A stretch of DNA of 64,000 nt from Pardosa pseudoannulata (Eukaryota > Arthropoda > Arachnida > Araneae > Lycosidae), in the NCBI GenBank assembly GCA_032207245.1, contig CM063509.1, positions 5,396,257 through 5,460,256 of the forward strand, in the 5' to 3' direction. This document shows, piece after piece, positions 42,767 through 54,851 of the stretch. A model generated the notes under the pieces. That model had not been told where the DNA came from. It made no database searches and saw nothing but the letters and a program-made list of their open reading frames with translations. A program made the translations under genes and the position numbers. Position 1 is the stretch's first letter. Each line of letters starts with the position of its first letter.

Positions 42767-43759
42767 TTAAAATAGCAGGCTGAAACTTAGTAAGTTATGA
42801 TAACATGAAAGTACTGAAAAAGGAAATTTTATGATTTTGTGGGGTACAAATTCTTAGGGATGAAAACTATGGACAGTGTAGTAGCAATTAAAGATTAAAC
42901 TCTATTTTAAAAAAAAAATCATTGAACATGCATGGAAGTGCAGACAATGCTCAAGAGGGCATACTTGTCACATTAGTTAAATAAAAGAAACTGAATGCTT
43001 GTCTTCGTTAAAAGGAGCAATTTTTGTAATTTAAAAAATATATACTTTTAATTTTTTTTCAGAGTAAAATTTAGTACTTATAAATCTGTTTAAAAATACT
43101 CTTATATCTTTAAATAATTTAGTTTTATTATTTTTATAGGAAATGATCTAATTTTTCCTACTTCCCATTCTTTTTTTTTTTTTTTTTTTTTTTTTGTTAC
43201 CTCCTTTAACATTTAAGTCCATAAAATTTCCTAGGAATTCCTTCCCCTCTGACACACATGCAAACAAATATTGTGTGATTGTGTGTTTTATGTTATGTTT
43301 TTTATATTGGACTCCACAAGACATCTAGTATTAAAATACTTAGACATGCTTGTTAATGGTTCATTCCTTTATATGTGGACAAACTTTTTTATAAAAAGTA
43401 TTTAATAATTTATAAATTAAAAGTACACATTTCTTTTAATGTGACTAACTTGGATAGTTAACCCTTTCAGAACAGGTGCATCATATATACAATGTCTTTC
43501 AAATTGACTCAGAACAAGTATCATTAATGATATTTTAAGTAAAACATTTGATTAGTATTTCTTATTTCCACTAGAGGTAGCCTTATGTTTCTTATACGTG
43601 AACTTGTCTACTAGAAATATCTGAATACTAGAGAATCATCTAGTTCTAATTAAAAGATGTTGCATACATAATATGCCCGTCTTCAAAAGTTTAAAAAACA
43701 CCAAAAACCAAGAATAAGATTGTAAGTTTAATTTGCTGTATGCTATTAATAGTTTTCAT

Positions 43760-43912
43760 GCATAGATGGCCAAATGGTAGAGCACTACTCTTTGCTACCA
43801 GAATTTACAGGTTCGAATCCTGCTGTTTGCATGGTTGTTCTTAGCTGTTCGGAACAGGCTTTAAGTAGTAGGTCCAGATCTCATTAGTCCTCATGATCAA
43901 ACCGTAGGCCAC
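43760..43912 (+). mobile_element. tRNA-derived SINE, family 1 (copy E)
   Basis: Head gatggccaaatggtagagca, box B caggttcgaatcctg (a perfect short hairpin), body tagctgttcggaacaggctt then taagtagtaggtcc and tctcattagtcctc. Target duplication not resolved. Confidence 0.82.
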
Positions 43913-45205
43913 ATATCAAAATGTTCTAATAAAGGCAAGTATTTGTTGAAACACTTGTGATGGCAAAAAACTTAGTTATAACCATAGCTTTATTTGTAAA
44001 AAAGATTTTTGGGTTTTTGCCATCATAAGACCATTTTATTTTCTTCTTGAATTCATGTGTTAATGACTTACAATCTTTTCTTTTACCACTCTTTGCTGTT
44101 TTGTATATTTATCAAAAGAATAAATTAATCTGCCAAATTTCTTGCATGTTATAAGTTTATGACTTTACAATTAAAGTTACATGTGCAGGAATTCCTGGTT
44201 TGCTCTTAGTTTCTTGGATAATTTTTTTTTTTTAATTTATAACAGAAGTTCTATTTATGAGCGTTTAGCGACGCTCTCACATCCCCTGATGTTACCGTTT
44301 GGTTAAGTTGCTACAATACTCTCTGGTAACATGACATAGGAATGTAATATGCAAGTAAATTTATTTTCCAATAGTAAAATGTTGTCGAATTTATTTTCAA
44401 TCTTATTGTGAAGATAGAATTTATTATCTGTTTAATTAATCGTAATTTGTTTTCCAAAATAGAATAATGTAAGAGAAACCGGTCAAATAAGTACATGCAA
44501 GTATTTTAATTTGAAAGTAATATTCCCCCTGTATGGTACAGATGGCAGCACTATAACGTGATTGAACTTTTGGTTCGTCATTTTCGCAAAATAGTTTTTT
44601 GCAAATATTTTGCGATTTATTTACAGGTGTAACTACAAACTATTTCAGGAAATTCCCTTCTATTCAAAGGATAAATGGTCATAAAATTAGTGAAAATTTT
44701 ATGTTTTTCTTCCAGTTATTTAATTGCTTATTTTGAGGTAACCTTAATTTTCTCGTGAAGCACTACTCAATAGGTTCTATTTTCCTTCTACTGTTACACT
44801 TCCTTTAATTATTGCTTGATTACTGTATTACTCAGTATTAATGTTATTTTTAATACAGTTGTAAGATCCTTATTTTTCAATTACTTTTTTAGGAGGATAT
44901 AAAAACACTAATACTCATTTGCATTATTTTGTTTCTTTTCTTATAATTATTGTTTTTCACGATTCTTTACTACGTAATTTGCAAATTCAATAAAATTATT
45001 TCAAAATAAGCTTTAATATAAAGAATAAATTTAGGAGATTTAGAATAAGTATAAAAAAAATACAGAAATTATAAAAAAGTATTTCTTTTATTTTATAAAG
45101 GTTAAAACAGAACGATTGATTCACTTGAGAAAACAGAAAAGGTCTTGCATTTTTCAGTATGTCTGTAAATAGACATTTTGGTGTAAATTTCTGTTTGTAT
45201 TTTAA

Positions 45206-45867
45206 CCGTTTGAGAGCGGCGATGTGCCAAAAATGCGGAGATGCTGCTGTTGGTTAATATAATTTTCGCATCTATTGAGAGCAGTTGAATTCATATCAAT
45301 CGTAGTTTGTATTCATTTTACTCCATTGGGATTTTTAATAGTATAAGAATTAAAATAAAATACAGTGGTAAGCAGTAATGCAGTAGAGCCGTGGATGGTG
45401 GTACGGTAGACAAAAGGAGAGTGTTTTATATATTTATTTATTTGCAGTAAAAAAACTTTTCGTTGTTGTATAGAAATTAGAAACTGTTTTCACTTTCTGA
45501 ATATAGAGGAGGAATGGTTAGTAAGCAAAAATGCCACAGGAAGACTACCAATAAGTACAAGGTTTTCGTTAGAAAAATTGCCTGGGCGAAACTTGCGACA
45601 ATGTGATATATGCAGTAAAAATGGTAATGGAATTAGACGATCCAACTTAATTTGCGCTATATGTAAAAAAGGAATTCGTGGAATTTGTGCAGCAAAACAT
45701 TCTTGTAATAAGTGAGAATAAAGAATATTTTTGTTGGTAAAAATTACTTGTTAAATAATAATATAGTGTTAATTATAACCATTTCTATTGTTCTCCCAAA
45801 AAATTACTACGCATTTCGTTTCGCACTATTAGAGATATAAAAAAAAAACTCTTCGGAATTCAAACGA
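45206..45867 (+). mobile_element. piggyBac element, internally deleted (662 bp)
   Basis: TTAA at 45202-45205 and 45868-45871; ends CCGTTTGAGAGCGG and, inverted, TCGTTTGAATTCCG. Contains the piggyBac C-terminal Cys-rich domain on the + strand immediately before the right end, as in intact piggyBac elements. Confidence 0.83.
45535..45716 (+). pseudogene. piggyBac transposase C-terminal cysteine-rich domain
   Basis: Frame reading GRLPISTRFSLEKLPGRNL then RQCDICSKNGNGIRRSNLIC and AICKKGIRGICAAKHSC, ending in a TGA. The R-L preceding the domain and the C-x-x-C...C-x-x-C pattern match the DNA-binding C-terminus of piggyBac transposases. The catalytic DDD domain is gone. Confidence 0.8.
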
Positions 45868-47253
45868 TTAAAAACCATTTAGAAAAGACTTATAAATAAA
45901 TCACTAATAAAGAGAAAGGGAATCCTGCTAACTGCACAGACAATTTCACGACGAGGATAATGGAGGGATTCCAGATGAATGTTTCTGAGCATGAAAAATA
46001 CAAAAGGTTGTTCGCACTTTATGGAGACGATTATGTCTTATTTTTTTTTAATTTGCATTTTAGGATAAAAATTTGGAAACTTCAGAATAATCGTCTGCTA
46101 CGGTGTTTTGATTGGAATTTAAAATAAGTTTTATTTGGAAAATCTATATATATATAAATGAATTTGTGTCTGTATGTACTCAATAGACTCAAAAACCATG
46201 CATCCAATCGCCGTGAAAATTTGGGAAATATTTAGGTATATCCCTGGGAAGGTTTTTGTAGATTTTTAACGTTCGAAATCCATTCCTTCCCCTTTTTTCG
46301 AGCATTTCATGTCATTATTCCAAGCATTATTTTCCCCGGTTAAATAAAAACGATTCACTTTTTAATTTATCGCATCATAACTAAGTGAAAGAAGCAATAA
46401 TTTCTAGCAATGTGACGTCATCCCAAGTAATTGTTTTAAACGCAGTTTTCCCCGGTTAAAAACAGGAGATTAAAATTTTCAATTTATCACATAGTAAATA
46501 GGTGAAAATGATATTTTTCTATCATTATGACGTCATTACTTTAAATATCTCAGTTATTCATTTCTTATTTCAAATTATTTAAACATTGTCTGCGTCGTAT
46601 CCGTTCGATTTGACCTGGAAATGGAGATATAAAGGGATTCACTTTCATTTCTATGGGACTCAAATTATAGCATTTTTATATGAGAACTAATTTTATATTT
46701 AATTCTTGGTTCATTTTTACGTTACAATGAAATGTTTATCGACAATATTCTAACAACAAAAAGTACAAATTTCACCGACTCTCATGGGCAAATAAAAGCC
46801 TATCATTTTATATAGTTATCTTCATATTCGTATGGTTGTCGATATGAATGTGTGTTTGTTTCATACTAAACTATGTGGTTTGTCATAAATTTCCTTAATT
46901 TTGGAAAACATTCATTACCACCAACATAATGAGCACTGTTACTGTCAAAACCTCTGCTTCCTGTTCTACCACGTAATATGGTAAGATCTATTAACGTTGC
47001 TAATCAACGTACAGTAGTAATGCAGTGATGTAATTTAGGGTTAGACTTATATTTTACCATAATAAAAGTTTGAACAACTTTAATATAAGACACAAATTCG
47101 AACATAAAAACTGAATATTGTTATAATACACTTATAATAGAAATATATAAATATTCCAATGACTCGAACTGAACTGTGACGAATTTAAAGAGTGATTCAC
47201 GAAAAAAAAATCTTTGTTTAAAAGTAATATATTAAGCTCACCAGAGTTTTATA

Positions 47254-47733
47254 CAATACAGGATTACATGGGTCACGAATGAACTACATTTGGCGTACGC
47301 TAAGTTTCCACGCCAAGGTAAATTATCCGACGCCAAGGTAGTTTATCCAAGCCACTATACTCGTTCGGTTCGAAGGTAACTTAATGTATTACTACAAACA
47401 TATGCACATTTAAAAGTCTAAAAGAAGAAATGAAACAATATTAATCTATACAAAACAATATTTCGTTATTTTTATTCAGTTGGATAGAGAGATTAACAGG
47501 GTTTATTTTATTTATCATTTAAGACTAGTTAGTATATATGGGTTAATTTTGCATATTACATATAAACAAACACATCTTTCCGAGCAACTTAGAAACATAT
47601 TAACAAATAAATTTTGTAGATACATAAGTTATCCTAAGCGCCAAAATAAAGATACGTAGCAAGCTATAACAACCATACCCTACCAAAGGGTTGCCATTAG
47701 TGGTTCATTCGTGACCCATGTCGTCCTATATTG
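47254..47733. mobile_element. MITE nested in the Helitron
   Basis: Terminal inverted repeats of about 35 bp: acaggattacatgggtcacg then aatgaac at left; gttcattcgtgacccatgtc then gtcctatattgta at right. TA flanks are likely (47252-47253 and 47734-47735). The interior has a direct repeat cgccaaggtaaattatccga/cgccaaggtagtttatcc. No coding content. Confidence 0.8.
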
Positions 47734-48315
47734 TAGAAGACTCTTAAATGACTGTAATAAAAATATTTTCTGTTGATCAACTGACGAAATGACGGTGCGA
47801 AATGGCTTCGACAAAGTGCAGAAATTGTTCCAAAGGTATTCACTATAGTTCCAGGATTTTACTACAATGGCAAATTTAAAAAAATCTGATATGAACACCG
47901 CGACTTCCTTGTACGCATACCAATATAGAGTTTTTATTTTGATTGCGTGAATACGTCATGAGAATTATCATTTGCATATTCTTTTCAAAGTTGAAACTTA
48001 GCTTAATATCACGATTGCAATTCTACCTTTACTGTGTAACAGAAATGAATTTTATGAATAGCTAGGAAAATAAAAATGCATTGAAAAAGGAATTATGACG
48101 TATCCTTTTATTTTTCCTTCACAGAGTTACACACCTTGTATAGCAATAAAATTCAAAAACAGAGTGACATAATCAGTAATTTATTAACTAACCATTTTAT
48201 AGGAGTAAATTAATTCTAACTTTTAACCTCTTGCCTGTGGAATACACTTCAGAAAAACGTGCCAAAAATGGAAATATATTCTTTAATTTTATTAATTATT
48301 ATTATTATAAAAATA

Positions 48316-48580
48316 TTATTGCGTTGTTATTTAGGTTGAATAAATCCAAAATTAGCAAATTATCATCAGTGTGTTATTGCGTTGTAATTTTGGTTGAATA
48401 AATCCAAAACTGGCAAATTATTATCATCGATATGTTATTGCTTTGTTATATAGGTTGAATAAATCCAAAATTGGCAAATTATCATCATCAATAAGTTATT
48501 GCGTTGTTATTTAGGTTGAATAAATCTGGCAAATTATTATCAAAATGTTATTTAGGTAAATAAATCCAAAATTGGTGCTT
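48316..48580 (+). repeat. About 60-bp minisatellite near the Helitron 3' end
   Basis: Four units starting near 48316, 48374, 48435 and 48496, each ttattgcgttgttatttagg, then ttgaataaatccaaaat, then ggcaaattatcatca, plus a partial fifth. Such arrays near the 3' terminus are common in Helitrons. Confidence 0.88.
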
Positions 48581-48829
48581 TTGCGTTGCCTGAACTGTTT
48601 TCGGGCGTCACAGGCAAAGATCAGCTAGTTCAAACCTTCTTCTGCTTTTATAGTCATGCCTATATGCACCGAAAGTAATGCTAAATTTGTCGATTTCTTG
48701 TGAACAGTTCTAATGCGAAGGAATGTTTTTACTCTTTTCAGTAAAAACTAGTAATGTACAAAAATTTTAGTAAGTTTAAAAGTTCTTGCGTTGAAAATAA
48801 AAAATTTCTCCGGCGTTACAGCCGAACTA

Positions 48830-48995
48830 GGGAGCCATACCCTACCGTGCTAATATCCGTCTTCGATTCCAGGGGCCCTACGGTGAAATAAATGTTCCGA
48901 TTAAAGGGCCAACCTTAGTGCCCAGTCCGAGGATCGAACCTCGGACCTGTGTCTTGGGAGCTCAAAGTGCTACACCAATCCGTCCTTGCACACCG
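48830..48995 (-). mobile_element. tRNA-derived SINE-like sequence, family 2
   Basis: The minus strand has ggacggattggtgtagcact (box A region) and a perfect 7-bp T-arm-like stem gtccgag...ctcggac around ttcgatc (48925-48946). Acceptor-stem halves do not pair, so not a functional tRNA. Unrelated to family 1 in its body. Confidence 0.6.
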
Positions 48996-49079
48996 AATTT
49001 TATCGTAACCTCAAAATTTATATTGAATCCCCTCTACCCTATTCATGAGCGTAAATGGGAAAAGCCCTGTCTTCTGTAC

Positions 49080-49175
49080 GACAATTCGTGGGTTCGAATT
49101 TCATTGCGATACATGGCGGCTTTGAAATTGGATTTAAGCAGTACATCCCGGTATCACTAGCCATTGTTTGCTTAA
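49080..49175 (+). mobile_element. tRNA-derived SINE, family 1 (partial copy F)
   Basis: Box B region attcgtgggttcgaatttca followed by ggctttgaaattggatttaa, agcagtacatcccggtatca and ctagccattgtttgc. The 5' head is missing or diverged. Confidence 0.72.
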
Positions 49176-50147
49176 ACCGATGGAAGGAAACCAGTAACGC
49201 TATCAAGAGGTAAAAAGAACTAGTCGGAACATTTTTTTAATTTTTATTTATCTATTTGGTGATGTCCAAAAAAAATCCCTGCATCTTTTTATCTTTAATC
49301 ATTGTCGAATTATTCAATTTTAAAGTTTGTCCTGATTTCGGACCACTTGGTACGTCAAACTGAGTAATGTATGTAATGATATTTTTATCCTAAAAAATCA
49401 ACCAACGCAATTATGTCTATCTTAAAATAATTTTCTACCGATTCTATTATCGTGTATTACTACGATTGCCCCGTTTGGGTTTCGAAATCAGAAGTATGAT
49501 ACTGAAGAATGTTCTCAATGGTGTTAATTAATTGCTCAAAACAGACGCCCTTTTAATATAAAACACTTTTTATTATATTTACGTATGGGAGATCTTTAAA
49601 TTCACAGAAAATGTCACATAGAAGAATTTATGGCGTAAATAATATTAGCATATTAAAGCACAAAAGCAACTCAAGAGACATTTTTTTCTCGCATACGAAA
49701 GAACAACCATGTTTTCACTAACAAAAATCGTTCGTTGCCACTCGCAACTTACAGAGAAAAAAAATAAAATAAAAAAGATAATATGTGGGTAGAACATCAA
49801 TTTTAACAGACGATTTGACAACGATATTAAATTAATTATGCACTTAGTTTGAGCTATATTTATATTCTTATCCCTTAATCAGGCATATAATCCAATTAAA
49901 AGAAGCGAAACATTTTCCAGTCTTCTTAAAACAACAACTTTTATTTCATATATATATTTTATAAAAACTTTATAGCAAAACCAAAACTTTCAAAAAACAA
50001 ACTGCAAACGATTTTTAAACTAAAAATAAATCATTGAGTCTGTGCTACCACACTATCCTTTTTTAGCAACCTTGGCCAATATATTTGTTTTCCCTATTAA
50101 TTTGACGACTTCGAATCGACAAACTTCCTGTTGCGTAAGTAAATTAA

Positions 50148-51002
50148 GAGCCATATTCACCACGATTTTAATACTTGGATCTAACCTCGAATCAGCATTT
50201 TCGTATTCTTCAACTAGAATCCGCGGCTTTCAGCTCATTTTAATCTCTTGTTTCTGATCCCCCGAATTTGGAGGATTAATTGCATAATCCACGGATACTA
50301 CAATTTACGCATGCGCTCTACGTTGAAAACAAACATGGCGGATATATTGTCAGATATAAAAGATCTCAAAGTTTCGAAGTTTTACAATTGCTGGAAAAAA
50401 CAGAAAGCTGCAGGAAAAGATTTGTGCATCCAGAAAGAACAAATGATTTGGATTGTTAGGATGATGTGGACTTTCGGTCGCTTTAGCGTTTTAATAAAAA
50501 TACAGCTGAATCATTAATTCGAATGCTAGATGGCACGATTTCAGCTCCTTCGGAAAAGAATAATGCTCTATCTTCTGCTGAAAAATTTTTGTTAGCATCA
50601 AAGTATTTCGCTACTGGATCTTTCCAGATTTTTCAGAAAAGATTCTGCCTGAGTTTCATCAAAATTCTTCCTTTTATATTCTTCCATTCTTATTTCGTGA
50701 GCAAATATCAGTAAAACTACAGATCCTTGACTAAATTTATAATTTCCTCAAACGATATTTATGTCTGGTTGAGTAAATATGTAAATCAACTTAGCATGAG
50801 AACTATCCCCGGAGAATCTTGTTTATTGACCAATCAAAACATCGCTTACATATTTGCAATAATTAATCTATAGATCAGGGAATCCACCCATGGTGCATAT
50901 GACACCAGTTTAAGTCACATTTAATGGCGTGTGATGGCTGATCTACCGATTCCCTGATCCGCTCTTTGATCCTGGATACCCTGATTTTGGTGAATATGAC
51001 CC
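50148..51002 (+). mobile_element. PIF/Harbinger element, deleted (855 bp)
   Basis: Terminal inverted repeats GAGCCATATTCACC and, inverted, GGGTCATATTCACC with a TAA duplication at 50145-50147 and 51003-51005, the 3-bp TWA type of Harbinger. The inner part encodes an N-terminal Harbinger nuclease fragment on the + strand. Second half of the transposase missing. Confidence 0.85.
50335..50700 (+). pseudogene. Harbinger (HARBI1-like) transposase N-terminal fragment
   Basis: ATG at 50335 opens MADILSDIKDLKVSKFYNCW; after a frame change (around 50470) it reads FNKNTAESLIRMLDGTISAP then NNALSSAEKFLLASKYFATG and SFQIF, which matches the helical N-terminal region of HARBI1-like nucleases (F-R-x-x-K-x-T...N-x-A-x-x...L-x-x-L-x-F-x-A-T-G-S-F-Q). 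The DDE catalytic residues downstream are not present. Confidence 0.78.
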
Positions 51003-51788
51003 TAAAATAGCTCACGAAACTTAAACTACGTCATCGGCGTTAGCCTTGTGACTGATAATTAAACTTCTAATTAGTTGTTCCAGGTAACTATTTAACCGAG
51101 ATGTACATGTTTTGAGGACAGACGTTCGTGAGAGAAGTTGCTATGTTTTTAAAATATTTTATGTACTTTTGTTAATAATAAGTTGTAAATATTATATTTT
51201 TCCCTTGAGAATCATTAAATTTAATTAATGGAATGGACGATATTCCATTGGTTTGGTTTGCAGCACTATGATTTACTTTTAGATTGGGTTTGGAACGATA
51301 CTTTGGAACTACTCTGTTTGATAATTTTTTCTTTAATTGCTTACTAAGTAATTCAAATCTTTTTCTTGATTTATATGATAGGGATTTAAACGCTCTTTGA
51401 AGATGGAATAAATTGTGACGTTTCTTATACCAGCATTAGTTTAGTGTTTAATATTTTTCTATTTCATATTCCACTTTTTAGACTTTTTTTCACCATTTTG
51501 CCACTTTGCTATCTCTTTCATTTGCATGAGTAACGAAGAGTACTTCTGAAAAATTAAAAATATTTCATATTCTATGTCCCGTGATTAATATTTTTGCTTT
51601 TTGATAGGTTCACGCTAAATAATCAAGCTAAAAATGCGGTTAATCTTATGTTAGGGTTGAGAAAGTATAAATCACCAAATAGAACACTTTTATTCCTTTA
51701 GTTTATGTTTCTAAAGTTTATGAAGAGTATTAAATTTAAATTAGATGTTACATATTTTACACAAAAAAGTTTATTTTTTCGAAAAGTT

Positions 51789-52262
51789 GGCTTGACTAAA
51801 AAACTGGGTTCCCCCGCCAACTTGGCAATAATGGTGTAAGTATGGTCGCTTAACATTTTCTCCTGGTCTCACCGTGTACAAAAAATCTGTATCTATATTA
51901 TAATTTATATGTTATTTGCATCCAACTCTCCTTGTGTAACTCTTTTATTATATAATAAAAGAGCGCAATGCTTAAAAAAGTTAGTTATAACAAACCATTA
52001 ATGGTTCACTATGGCTGATTTTTAATCATTTGGAGCTTTGTAAACTGTTAAGGGATTAATTACCCATAAATAAAATTTCAGCTTTTCATGTCGTTTTCTT
52101 TATTTAAGTAAGAGACTATTACGATGGCGCACTGTGGATTAATTAAAGTCGCCAGAAAAATCAAGAAATACAATGTTTGGATGGATTACTTTTGTGCTTT
52201 AGTAAATATCGCCAATACTTTCGCCAAATTTGCCAAGGGGAACCCAATTCTTCAATAGTCCC
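51789..52262. mobile_element. Mutator-like MITE with 9-bp target duplication
   Basis: A perfect 9-bp direct repeat CGAAAAGTT at 51780-51788 and 52263-52271. Inverted ends: GGCTTGACTAAAAAACTGGG then TTCCCC; from the right GGGGACTATTGAAGAATTGG then GTTCCCC. The 9-bp duplication fits Mutator-like elements. The related larger element at 52388-53839 shares ACTTAAGAATTGGGT-type ends. No transposase. Confidence 0.72.
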
Positions 52263-52387
52263 CGAAAAGTTTTATATTGCTAATATGTAATATAATCTAA
52301 AATCTAATATAAATTTAGAAAAATAGCTTGATTTAGGAACCTTAATTCCCTAGACGGAAGATGGTAGCAAAGCGGCTTGTTATTATC

Positions 52388-53839
52388 GGGTTCACTTAAG
52401 AATTGGGTACACGCTGATAGGCGCCAAATCTGGTGGCGATAAAGCGCCAAATCTGGTAACTGCTTTCTCCTCTCCTCGCCGTGATATTTTTTCGCTTATG
52501 TACAATTTAGAGGCCGTTCTTTTTATGCAACCCTTTCGTTACGTTTCAATTCGCCTAATTTCTATTGGTTCTTTGTTTAAATGCTCCTAATTTCTATTGG
52601 TTTAGCGGTTAACGGCACTTTTAACGCAATATTCAAACTGGTTATACTCGTTTTCTGCCATTTTCGCCTGAGGATATTGTTTGATGCACTTCTGTTTGGT
52701 TTGTGTGTGTGTGTGTGAATGAGGGGCTTATCAATAATAAATATGAATGTTCGGTGTGTAAGAATGATATGAATCTGATCTAACGTAAAGATCGACCCGA
52801 TGGAAGTGCATCCAACGCCTAAAAAGTAAGTGCTTATGTTTTTTAATTTCAAGTGATATTTCATGTTACTTTAATTGTAAACTCTTTCGTGTGGAGTGAA
52901 GGAAGGTTTTTATGTGTTTTTTGAACGGTTGCGGATTTAAGCAATATTTTTTTAGATGCAGTTAGTGTATATTTATTTTATTTTTCATATGTATATAAAA
53001 AATATTACATTTTTAATAAATTTTTATACTATTTGTAATAACATTTACGGGGGGTCAAGGGGGGCAGAGCCCCCCTTGGTTAAAAAAGTTTTTGATAACT
53101 CAAAAATTTATTTAAAAAATTAGAAAGTACTAACCTTTTAATGTTCTTTGAAAATTAAAAGTAAATCTCTGCGGATGTTTTATTTATTTTTTATTTCTGG
53201 TTTATCTTTTAAAATGAAATTTTTAATTATTTTGTGTGTTTAAAATAAGGAAATATTTTAAGAATATTAAAAAATAATAATAATAAAAAATTAATTTATT
53301 ACATTTTTAATAAATTTTTATATTAATAACATTTACGGGGGGTCAAGGGGGGCAGAGCCCCCCTTGGTTAAAAAACTTTTGATAAATCAAAAATTTATTT
53401 AAAAAATTAAAAAGTACTAACCTTTTAATATTGTTTGAAAATTAAAAAAAATCTTTGCGTATGTTTTATTTTTTTATTTCTAATTTATCTATTTTTAATT
53501 GTTTTGTGTGCTTAAAATCAGGAAATATTTTAAGAATATTAAAAAACAAAAATAATCAATTTTTAATGGTTTAAAATTAATATTAAAAAAATAACATGAA
53601 TAAACAAAATATGTATTAATATAAATATCATTTTACGCAATTTTCAACATTTTTGCCATTAATTGCAAAATTAGTACATTATCTCACAATAAAATAAGTC
53701 AGTTAATTTAGTCGCGCCGAAAATCCGTTGCCGTTCAAAACGTCCGCCTTCCGGTAACTCCGCTCGAAGGAGTTGGCGCGATTGGCGCCAAACAAAATCG
53801 CCAAAAATAACAGGAGGTACCCAATTCTTAAGTAGTCCC
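52388..53839. mobile_element. Larger relative with ACTTAAGAATTGGGTAC ends (1.45 kb)
   Basis: Inverted ends ACTTAAGAATTGGGTAC (52394-52410) and GTACCCAATTCTTAAGT near 53817-53833, with GGCGCCAA in the next block on both sides. No target duplication found. The interior contains a 294-bp tandem duplication and two G/C hairpins. Non-coding. Confidence 0.72.
53004..53560. repeat. Tandem duplication (294-bp period) with GC-hairpins
   Basis: Copies from about 53004 and 53298 share attacatttttaataaattt, the hairpin block, aaaaatttatttaaaaaatt, and agtactaaccttttaat. Each copy carries the perfect hairpin CAAGGGGGGC-AGA-GCCCCCCTTG (53056-53078 and 53344-53366). Confidence 0.88.
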
Positions 53840-54172
53840 AATTCTTTAAATAAATAAAATGGATGACACAATTTAAGAAGAGAATCACAACACTTATTTT
53901 TTTTTTTATCTATCTGTTTGTTGCTATGCAACAAAACTATGTTGCCACACCAGTAGAAGAAACTATCCACGCACGGAGATTCAAAATAATAAGGTGAGAA
54001 AACACAGAGAACGCTACAACGGGATCAGTAAAATTGTTAATTTTCCAAAATTATATAGTACCCTACGAGGCTGTTAAAAAATGTATTAATAGAATTTTGT
54101 ATAATAGAAAATATTTATTTGTATAAATATTTGTATTAATGGAAAATGAAACAGATGATTTCTTAATATACC

Positions 54173-54311
54173 GAGGTCTGGTCTCACCAAAGTCATTTTA
54201 ACAGTTAACCGCGATTAAGCCGTGGCGCCAACCAATGATAGGACGCAATTCTCCGTTTAAACAGAGATTTATCTCAGATAGCCGTTAAACGCCTTTGGTG
54301 AGACCGGCCTC
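54173..54311. mobile_element. 139-bp MITE
   Basis: Inverted ends GAGGTCTGGTCTCACCAAAG and, from the right, GAGGCCGGTCTCACCAAAGG, continuing into TTTAAC. Style resembles small PIF/Harbinger MITEs. The target duplication is not clear. Confidence 0.68.
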
Positions 54312-54419
54312 TAGACTTTTATGAAAAGAATTTTTTCTTCATACCGGTGATAAAATTTTCATGGCAGCCAAAAATAATAGACGATTAAATTTAAAATTAT
54401 CACGTATGTACCTAACCTA

Positions 54420-54610
54420 TTATTGAAGCCAGATATAAAATAAAATTATTTACGTCATGTCTAATTTCGGTGATAAAACGGGTGAAAATAATATAATAAT
54501 ACAGACGATATTTAAACATTTTAAAATAAGAAATGGTTAAAGGAATGACGTCATAATGCTAGAAAAAAATGTTATTTTTACCTATTTATTATGTGATAAA
54601 TTGTTTTTCT
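54420..54610 (-). mobile_element. Helitron fragment, second copy (inverted)
   Basis: The reverse complement matches the 46.45-46.60-kb part of the Helitron: aatttatcaca, taaataggt, tagcattatgacgtcatt and tttcttattt segments are in the same order. Ends not found; the copy runs out before the microsatellite at 54709. Confidence 0.65.
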
Positions 54611-54708
54611 TGTACCGGAAGTGACGCCATACATTGTTTTCGTGAACTATAGATTGTACAGGAACGCTTCTTTGGGAAGATTTTATGCACTGTATTTTTA
54701 TGTAACCT

Positions 54709-54713
54709 GTATA

Positions 54714-54810
<97 letters not shown>

Positions 54811-54814
54811 TTAG

Positions 54815-54851
<37 letters not shown>
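54709..54851. repeat. (TA)n(GT)n compound microsatellite
   Basis: About 88 bp of AT, then two GT blocks separated by ttagtatatatata. Long open frames across it are artefacts of the repeat. Confidence 0.95.

Larger units (their letters stand above)
46143..48628 (+). mobile_element. Non-autonomous Helitron (about 2.5 kb)
   Basis: Starts TCTATATATATATAAATG right after an A and ends CAGCTAG followed by T, the A|TC...CTAG|T arrangement of Helitrons. Eight bases before CTAG is a TTGCCTG...CAGGCAA hairpin (48586-48592 with 48611-48617). The 5' region (aatttgtgtctgtatgtact, caatcgccgtgaaaatttgg) is of the style seen in arthropod Helitrons. No RepHel ORF. Holds a nested MITE (47254-47733) and a minisatellite. 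Confidence 0.8.

Noticed and set aside
43452..43480. TTAACCCTTTCAGAACAGG resembling a piggyBac left end
   Set aside because: No inverted partner or second TTAA found at a sensible distance.
45980..46050. Short coding-looking stretch after the piggyBac element
   Set aside because: Frames break quickly and no family is recognised.
48925..48946. Possible real tRNA on the minus strand
   Set aside because: T-arm-like stem is perfect but acceptor and D stems do not form; fits a SINE head better.
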